The notes below the pieces were generated by a model, which was given only the letters and a program-made list of their open reading frames with translations, searched no databases and was not told the origin of the DNA. 64,000 nt of DNA from JAJPGZ01 sp038229295 (GTDB taxonomy: Bacteria; Verrucomicrobiota; Verrucomicrobiia; Chthoniobacterales; UBA10450), in NCBI GenBank assembly GCA_038229295.1, contig JBBROO010000009.1, positions 1 to 64,000 on the forward strand, in the 5' to 3' direction. The first letter of the stretch is position 1. Each line of letters begins with the position of its first letter. The translations under genes and the position numbers were made by a program. Below, one piece after another: positions 60,125 to 64,000 of the stretch.

Positions 60125-61014
60125 CAGCGTCCCCCAGTTTGCCCTGTGGGCTTCGTTTGTTCACGAGCCTTCATGTCGATCTTAGCAGCGTTGTCCCGAT
60201 AGAAGAGCACACCGTGTGCTCGGAGGTTGGTAATTAACGCGCGCAGGTCATTCGCCAGTTCCTGATTGCTCAAAAGCGTGGGCAACAAACCTTTTCCTTG
60301 TGTGGCCGTCTGGAAAACTTTTCGCGCATCGGCGATGGTGTTCTGCAAATCTTCCGCATCTTTTTTGATCGAGCCCATGGCCGAATCCGCTTTGTCGATC
60401 ACCCCATCAAGTTTTTTGGAAGAACTCGAGAGGGCGTTGGTTGCCTCACTCAAATGCTCCATGCTGGCTTTGAAGTTCTGCATGTTCGCCGGCGAAAGCG
60501 CATCCTGATTGAGATGATCAATCGTATTGTCGATCTTTTGAATGGTGCCGCGAAGATCGCCCACCAGCGCGCCGCCTTCACGAGTGAGATCGTCGAGACC
60601 GGTCTCACGCGTGCCACTGATGTAAGCATTCGGCGCGATATATTTTTTCGGCTGTCCCTGCGGCAACGTCACGTTCACAAATCGATCTCCGAGCAAGCCG
60701 GAGCTTCCGACCGTGAACTTGCTGCCATCGGGAACTTTTATGTAATCGTAAAGTTTCAGCGGCACATTGACGCCGTTACCTTCTCTAACCATGCGCGGCC
60801 CGTCCGACACCTTTCCGATTTTCGCGCCCGCGAGTAAAACATCGGAACCTTTCAATAGACCACTCGCGTCACTGAATCGGACGGTAACGGCGTAATAGGT
60901 TTTAAATCCTTCGCCTAACCGGCCGAATTGCACGACGAGCGCGGCCAGCATCGCCAGTCCGACGAAGACAAACGCGCCGACTTTAAATTCCAAACCTCGC
61001 TCGTGCCGATTCAT
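60124..61014 (-). CDS. mlaD: MlaD-like MCE lipid-transport protein
   Basis: A 296-residue protein with one N-terminal helix (VGAFVFVGLAMLAALVVQFG), an MCE domain (YAVTVRFSDASGLLKGSDVL, then AKIGKVSDGP) and a long helical C-terminus (ALSSSSKKLDGVIDKADSAM). MCE proteins form hexameric rings that carry phospholipids across the periplasm. It lies 20 bases after the mlaF stop. The C-terminal helices are longer than in E. coli MlaD, as in many non-proteobacterial forms. Confidence 0.9.
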   Translation of the reverse strand: MNRHERGLEFKVGAFVFVGLAMLAALVVQFGRLGEGFKTYYAVTVRFSDASGLLKGSDVLLAGAKIGKVSDGPRMVREGNGVNVPLKLYDYIKVPDGSKFTVGSSGLLGDRFVNVTLPQGQPKKYIAPNAYISGTRETGLDDLTREGGALVGDLRGTIQKIDNTIDHLNQDALSPANMQNFKASMEHLSEATNALSSSSKKLDGVIDKADSAMGSIKKDAEDLQNTIADARKVFQTATQGKGLLPTLLSNQELANDLRALITNLRAHGVLFYRDNAAKIDMKAREQTKPTGQTGGR

Positions 61015-61034
61015 GCGCGCTTCATTCTCGGCGT

Positions 61035-61784
61035 TCAGGTCTCAACTCTCAACTGCTCGTCGGAACGTCCGAGCATGAAGTCTTGCAGAATGGGGTCGGT
61101 CGTCTGCTGGAGTTCGCCCGGCGAGCCGTGAAAATAAATTTGGCCTTCGTGCAAATAGGCGATGTGATTGGCGACATGAAACGCGCTCTTCATGTCGTGC
61201 GTGACCACGATGCTGGTGATGCCGAAGCGTTGCTGCAATCGCATGATCAGCCGATTGATGCTGTCGGCGACAACTGGATCGAGACCAGACGTCGGCTCAT
61301 CGTAGAGCACGCATTTCGGCTGGCGAATGATCGAGCGGGCAAGGCCCACACGTTTCTTCATGCCGCCGCTTAAACTCTCCGGCATTTTGTCTTCCTGTCC
61401 TTCGAGTTCGACGACATCGAGCATCTCGCGAACTTTCTCACGCAATATTTTCGGGTTCCGTTCACCGGCTTCACGCAGCGGAAAAGCAATGTTTTCGGCC
61501 ACAGTCATGGAATCGAAAAGGGCCGCACCTTGAAATAAAATGCCGACCGTTTGCCGAATGGCGCCGAGCTGGCGTTCGCTTAATGCGGTGATGTTTTTGC
61601 CTTCGATCCAAATTTCGCCCGCGTCCGGTCGCATCAGACCGACGAGATGTTTGAGCAAAACGCTTTTGCCTCCGCCGCTGCGGCCGATGATGGCCAGCGT
61701 TTCGCCGCGGACGACATCGAGATCGACGCCGCGCAAAATTTCCTGTTCGCCGATGGCCTTCGTTAGGCCGCGGACGGCAATCAT
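61035..61784 (-). CDS. mlaF: MlaF-like ABC transporter ATPase
   Basis: A 249-residue ABC ATPase. Walker A is GRSGGGKSVLLKHLVG near residue 38, the signature LSGGMKKRVGLARSI near 143, Walker B VLYDEPTSGLDPVVAD and the switch His in VVTHDMKSAF. It powers the lipid-transport complex with MlaE and MlaD. The start MIAVRGLTKAIGEQEIL at 61784 is preferred: the frame stays open to 61895, but that part reads through a REP palindrome. The transposase gene lies directly upstream. Confidence 0.92.
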   Translation of the reverse strand: MIAVRGLTKAIGEQEILRGVDLDVVRGETLAIIGRSGGGKSVLLKHLVGLMRPDAGEIWIEGKNITALSERQLGAIRQTVGILFQGAALFDSMTVAENIAFPLREAGERNPKILREKVREMLDVVELEGQEDKMPESLSGGMKKRVGLARSIIRQPKCVLYDEPTSGLDPVVADSINRLIMRLQQRFGITSIVVTHDMKSAFHVANHIAYLHEGQIYFHGSPGELQQTTDPILQDFMLGRSDEQLRVET

Positions 61785-61830
61785 GAATCCATCATGTCGA
61801 TCTTGCGCAGAAGTTCTAGCATCCGCCAGC

Positions 61831-61860
61831 GTTGTAGCTGCCGCCGTCCCTGGCGGCAGA
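61831..61860. repeat. REP copy, left of the RAYT gene
   Basis: GTTGTAGCTGCCGCCGTCCC at 61831, ending TGGCGGCAGA at 61860, is identical to the first REP at 56771-56800. It lies between the mlaF start and the transposase stop. Confidence 0.9.
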
Positions 61861-61891
61861 GATCTCGCGTTCACATCGCTCCCAAGCTCGT

Positions 61892-62350
61892 TCATCGATG
61901 TTCGATCCGAATAAGCTCACCCTGAAATGGCCAATCCTCCGCGACAGAAACCAAACCCGCACGCACTGGATTCTCGCGCACATAGTCCCATTTCTCAGAA
62001 TAGCTCTCGCTATTTCGAACTACGTGATCGAAAAACCCGCGTTGCCAGAGACCGCCTCTGCCGCCAGTGACGGCGGCAGCTACAACGCGTTTCAGGCCGC
62101 GGATCCAAATGCCTAAGTCAAAATCAAGCGTGCCGCTCACGAACAGATGGATGTGGTCGGGCATGATGACGTATCGACCCAGGGCGAATCCGCGTGATTC
62201 GCCGGATTGTCCGTATTGAATCAACGCCGTTTGAACTTTTTCGTTGGCAAGGATGTTGCGACAGTCGTTTGCACAGATCGTCACAAAATAAATTGGCGGA
62301 TCGTACTTTTGGAAAATTCGTTCCAATCGGGGCGGCTTACCTAGAGTCAT
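61892..62350 (-). CDS. REP-associated tyrosine transposase (RAYT, IS200-like)
   Basis: A 152-residue Y1 transposase of the RAYT group. IYFVTICANDCRNIL near residue 20 and the HUH motif VIMPDHIHLFVSG near 62 are present. The catalytic Tyr lies in VVRNSESYSEKWDYVRENPV near 115, followed by RAGLV and DWPFQGE. RAYTs mobilise or maintain REP palindromes. REPs flank the gene at 61831 and 62362 in opposite orientation, and one is inside the reading frame (62057-62087) as AVTGGRGGLW. The gene sits between mlaE and mlaF. Confidence 0.92.
   Translation of the reverse strand: MTLGKPPRLERIFQKYDPPIYFVTICANDCRNILANEKVQTALIQYGQSGESRGFALGRYVIMPDHIHLFVSGTLDFDLGIWIRGLKRVVAAAVTGGRGGLWQRGFFDHVVRNSESYSEKWDYVRENPVRAGLVSVAEDWPFQGELIRIEHR
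62057..62087. repeat. REP copy inside the RAYT reading frame
   Basis: TCTGCCGCCAGTGACGGCGG followed by CAGCTACAACG matches the REP consensus in full. It is read in frame in the transposase. Confidence 0.85.
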
Positions 62351-62361
62351 AACTTACCGAT

Positions 62362-62392
62362 CCTGCCGCCAGTGACGGCGGCAGCTACAACG
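62362..62392. repeat. REP copy, right of the RAYT gene
   Basis: CCTGCCGCCAGTGACGGCGG followed by CAGCTACAACG, in opposite orientation to the left copy at 61831. It lies between the transposase start and the mlaE stop, 11 bases from the ATG. Confidence 0.9.
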
Positions 62393-62430
62393 TCTTGCGC
62401 CATGTCGATCTTGCGTGTCAGCGAATGCGA

Positions 62431-63234
62431 TCATTGATAACCGGCCGGGTAAATAATGTTAAGCAACATGGTCAGAAAAAAATTGCAGATGAGAACCGCC
62501 AGCGATGAATTCACCACCGCTTCGGTCGTCGCACGCCCGACGCCGACAGCGCCCTCGCGCGCAGTCAATCCCTTGTGACAGCTAATGAAAACAATCAGGA
62601 TGCCGAAACAAAACGCTTTCGACAGACCCATGATGATGTCGCGATTGCGCGTCCAGCGCACCATGTTCGCCATGTAATAGGTGCCGTTGACCTCGAGCAT
62701 CGAGATCGCGATGAAATAACCGGCGGCGATACCGACCGCGATGCATTCCGCCACCAGCAACGGCATCGACACCATCATGGCGAGGGCACGCGGCACGACT
62801 AAATAATCGGTGGGATAAACTGCGAGCGAACGCAACGCATCGATCTGCTCCGTCACTTTCATGGTGCCGATCTCCGCCGACATGGCCGCGCCGACGCGAC
62901 CGGCGACCATCAATGCAGTCAACACCGGACCGAGCTCGCGACAAATCGCGACCGACACAACCGCGCCCACAGCTGAGCCCATTCCCAGTTTGTTGAACTG
63001 AAAGTAGGTTTGCGCGGAAAACACTGCACCAGTGAATCCGCCGGTGATGATGACGACGAGCTGCGAGAGCAACCCGATCTCGACCACTTGCGTCAAAAAT
63101 AATTTCCAGCGCAGTCGACGCGTAAAGATCGAGCGAATCGTATCGGTCGCGAGCAAGACGACTTCGCCGAGATATTGGCAGAACGCGAGAATCGGTCGAC
63201 CGAGCGCGTTGAACAGACGGGCAATCATAGGCAT
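62431..63234 (-). CDS. mlaE: MlaE-like ABC transporter permease
   Basis: A 267-residue protein with five to six hydrophobic segments. The MlaE family pattern is clear: GFTGAVFSAQTYFQFNKLG near residue 66, ELGPVLTALMVAGRVGAAMS near 102, AEIGTMKVTEQIDALRSLAV near 121 and DYLVVPRALAMMVSMPLL near 143. It forms the inner-membrane part of the lipid transporter with mlaF and mlaD downstream. The RAYT gene separates it from mlaF by about 650 bases. Confidence 0.93.
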   Translation of the reverse strand: MPMIARLFNALGRPILAFCQYLGEVVLLATDTIRSIFTRRLRWKLFLTQVVEIGLLSQLVVIITGGFTGAVFSAQTYFQFNKLGMGSAVGAVVSVAICRELGPVLTALMVAGRVGAAMSAEIGTMKVTEQIDALRSLAVYPTDYLVVPRALAMMVSMPLLVAECIAVGIAAGYFIAISMLEVNGTYYMANMVRWTRNRDIIMGLSKAFCFGILIVFISCHKGLTAREGAVGVGRATTEAVVNSSLAVLICNFFLTMLLNIIYPAGYQ

Positions 63235-63300
63235 CGTGAATGGTGAGATGCGCCCCAGGACGAATACTATTCACTCATCACCGATCACCATTCACATCTG

Positions 63301-63564
63301 TCACACACTCAGCAGCTGCGTCTTCGTCTTGGCGCGGAGCTCCGGCGGAATCGCGCCGACAAATCGTGGATCGAGGCCGAGCTTTCGGAAAATGGCGCGA
63401 ATCTCGCGGAAGGTAATGGTCGGGGCGTCGAGCTCGAGATAAACCAGGTCGTGATTGCTGTCGACTTTGTAACGCAGGCCGGCGATGACTTCGAGTTCGT
63501 GCTCGAGTTCCAGAATCTTATTCAGGTCGCGCACACCGGCAGCGTAAACTTCGAGCTCGATCAT
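63301..63564 (-). CDS. Small conserved hypothetical protein, 87 aa
   Basis: A soluble protein with beta-alpha-beta-beta-alpha pattern (IELEVYAAGVRDLNKILELE, then GLRYKVDSNHDLVYLELD and TFREIRAIFRKLGL), suggesting a ferredoxin-like fold similar to ACT or HMA domains. There are no metal-binding Cys residues. It precedes mlaE on the same strand with 66 bases between, so cotranscription is possible. Function unknown. Confidence 0.65.
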   Translation of the reverse strand: MIELEVYAAGVRDLNKILELEHELEVIAGLRYKVDSNHDLVYLELDAPTITFREIRAIFRKLGLDPRFVGAIPPELRAKTKTQLLSV

Positions 63565-63678
63565 GGTCGCCGAAATCTTACGGACTCGACGCGATGATGC
63601 AAAAGAGAATCGATTCTGGCAATTGCGCCGCGCGCAGAGCTGAGTAGATGTCGATCCTGGCGATTGTCGATCTTACGA

Positions 63679-64000
63679 ATGAAACTTCATCCTTCATTGC
63701 TTCTCCTCGCGGGCGTTTTTGTGCTGGCCAGTTGCGAAACGGCCCCATCTGGAATTCAGGCAGCGCGCGCGGCCACTTCGCAAAAGATCGCCGCTGAACC
63801 GCCGGGCGATTATTATATCGGCCGTCGCTATTACAAACCGGACTTCAAGTTCTGGGGTTACGTCCGCCGGCCCGGTCAGCCCTGGAGCACGGCCAAGATG
63901 GTGATGTTGAATGAAAAGATAAAGTTAGCGCCCGACCGCGAGCAGCTCAGTTTCGGCAGCGACAATAACTACGAATATAAATTGAAGGGCGAGTTCACCG
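63679..64000 (+). CDS. Putative lipoprotein, N-terminal part (runs off the window)
   Basis: The frame starts at 63679 with MKLHPSLLLLAGVFVLASCE, a lipoprotein signal with the lipobox LASC near residue 19. It continues through YYIGRRYYKPDFKFWGYVRR and an alternating polar pattern to the right edge without a stop. I do not recognise the family from this part. Two dispersed-motif copies (63648-63657 with one change, and 63665-63674) lie just before the start. Confidence 0.75.
   Translation, partial: MKLHPSLLLLAGVFVLASCETAPSGIQAARAATSQKIAAEPPGDYYIGRRYYKPDFKFWGYVRRPGQPWSTAKMVMLNEKIKLAPDREQLSFGSDNNYEYKLKGEFT

Noticed and set aside
61785..61895. N-terminal extension of mlaF
   Set aside because: It is read through a REP palindrome and a dispersed-motif copy; the ABC domain begins at 61784.

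Overview
The window looks like chromosomal DNA of a Verrucomicrobiota bacterium, most likely from the Spartobacteria/Chthoniobacterales side. This is inferred from three things: a five-gene cluster matching in order and architecture the Akkermansia Amuc_1102-Amuc_1098 type IV pilus-like locus (56.6-49.7 kb, minus strand), a CADD/PqqC-like protein of the kind known from PVC bacteria (28.5 kb), and ordinary Gram-negative envelope genes (mlaEFD, secretin, LysM lipoprotein). Most of the window is densely packed single-copy core genes.

Layout. 0-6.1 kb: the end of rlmN, an ECF sigma/anti-sigma pair, an M1 aminopeptidase, a GNAT enzyme and the short rpmH gene. 6.15-13.3 kb: an accessory segment flanked by a 42-nt direct repeat formed by the 5' half of tRNA-Lys(CTT). 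It carries two large paralogous secreted propeller proteins with dockerin-like tails, a frameshifted kelch gene and a small basic protein. 13.3-16.2 kb: glycosyltransferase and sulfotransferase genes. 16.4-18.5 kb: three full attC-like sites, each 123 nt, plus half of a fourth, carrying small membrane-protein cassettes with no integrase nearby. This is a CALIN-type integron cassette array. 18.5-41 kb: core metabolism (nadE, fabI, trehalose synthase-maltokinase, clpS, ybeY, panE, ndh, rpmI, the small SRP RNA, moeB). 41-46 kb: three FecR-domain proteins and an outer-membrane barrel candidate. 46-49 kb: rnd, rho, coaE. 49.7-56.6 kb: the pilus-type cluster (secretin, two accessory proteins, a PilO-like protein, a PilM-PilN fusion). 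57-64 kb: a UXS-like epimerase, trpS, a PIN/TRAM protein and an mla lipid-transport operon interrupted by a REP-associated tyrosine transposase with its REP palindromes.

The most striking signal is not a gene. A non-palindromic word, AAGATCGACA followed by A or T, recurs roughly 65-75 times by eye, on both strands, about once per 0.9 kb. It occurs in several reading frames inside unrelated proteins and in intergenic gaps. A random 10-mer should occur well under once. Density, length and orientation resemble the DNA uptake sequences of Neisseria and Haemophilus. The motif is sparse in the tRNA-flanked segment and absent from the integron array, as expected if those are recent arrivals. The pilus-type cluster in the same window gives a possible uptake machine, but no dedicated competence gene is present here, so an uptake role is a hypothesis. 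A second word, CCTAACGA, also looks over-represented.

All counts and comparisons were made by reading. No database search or program was run.
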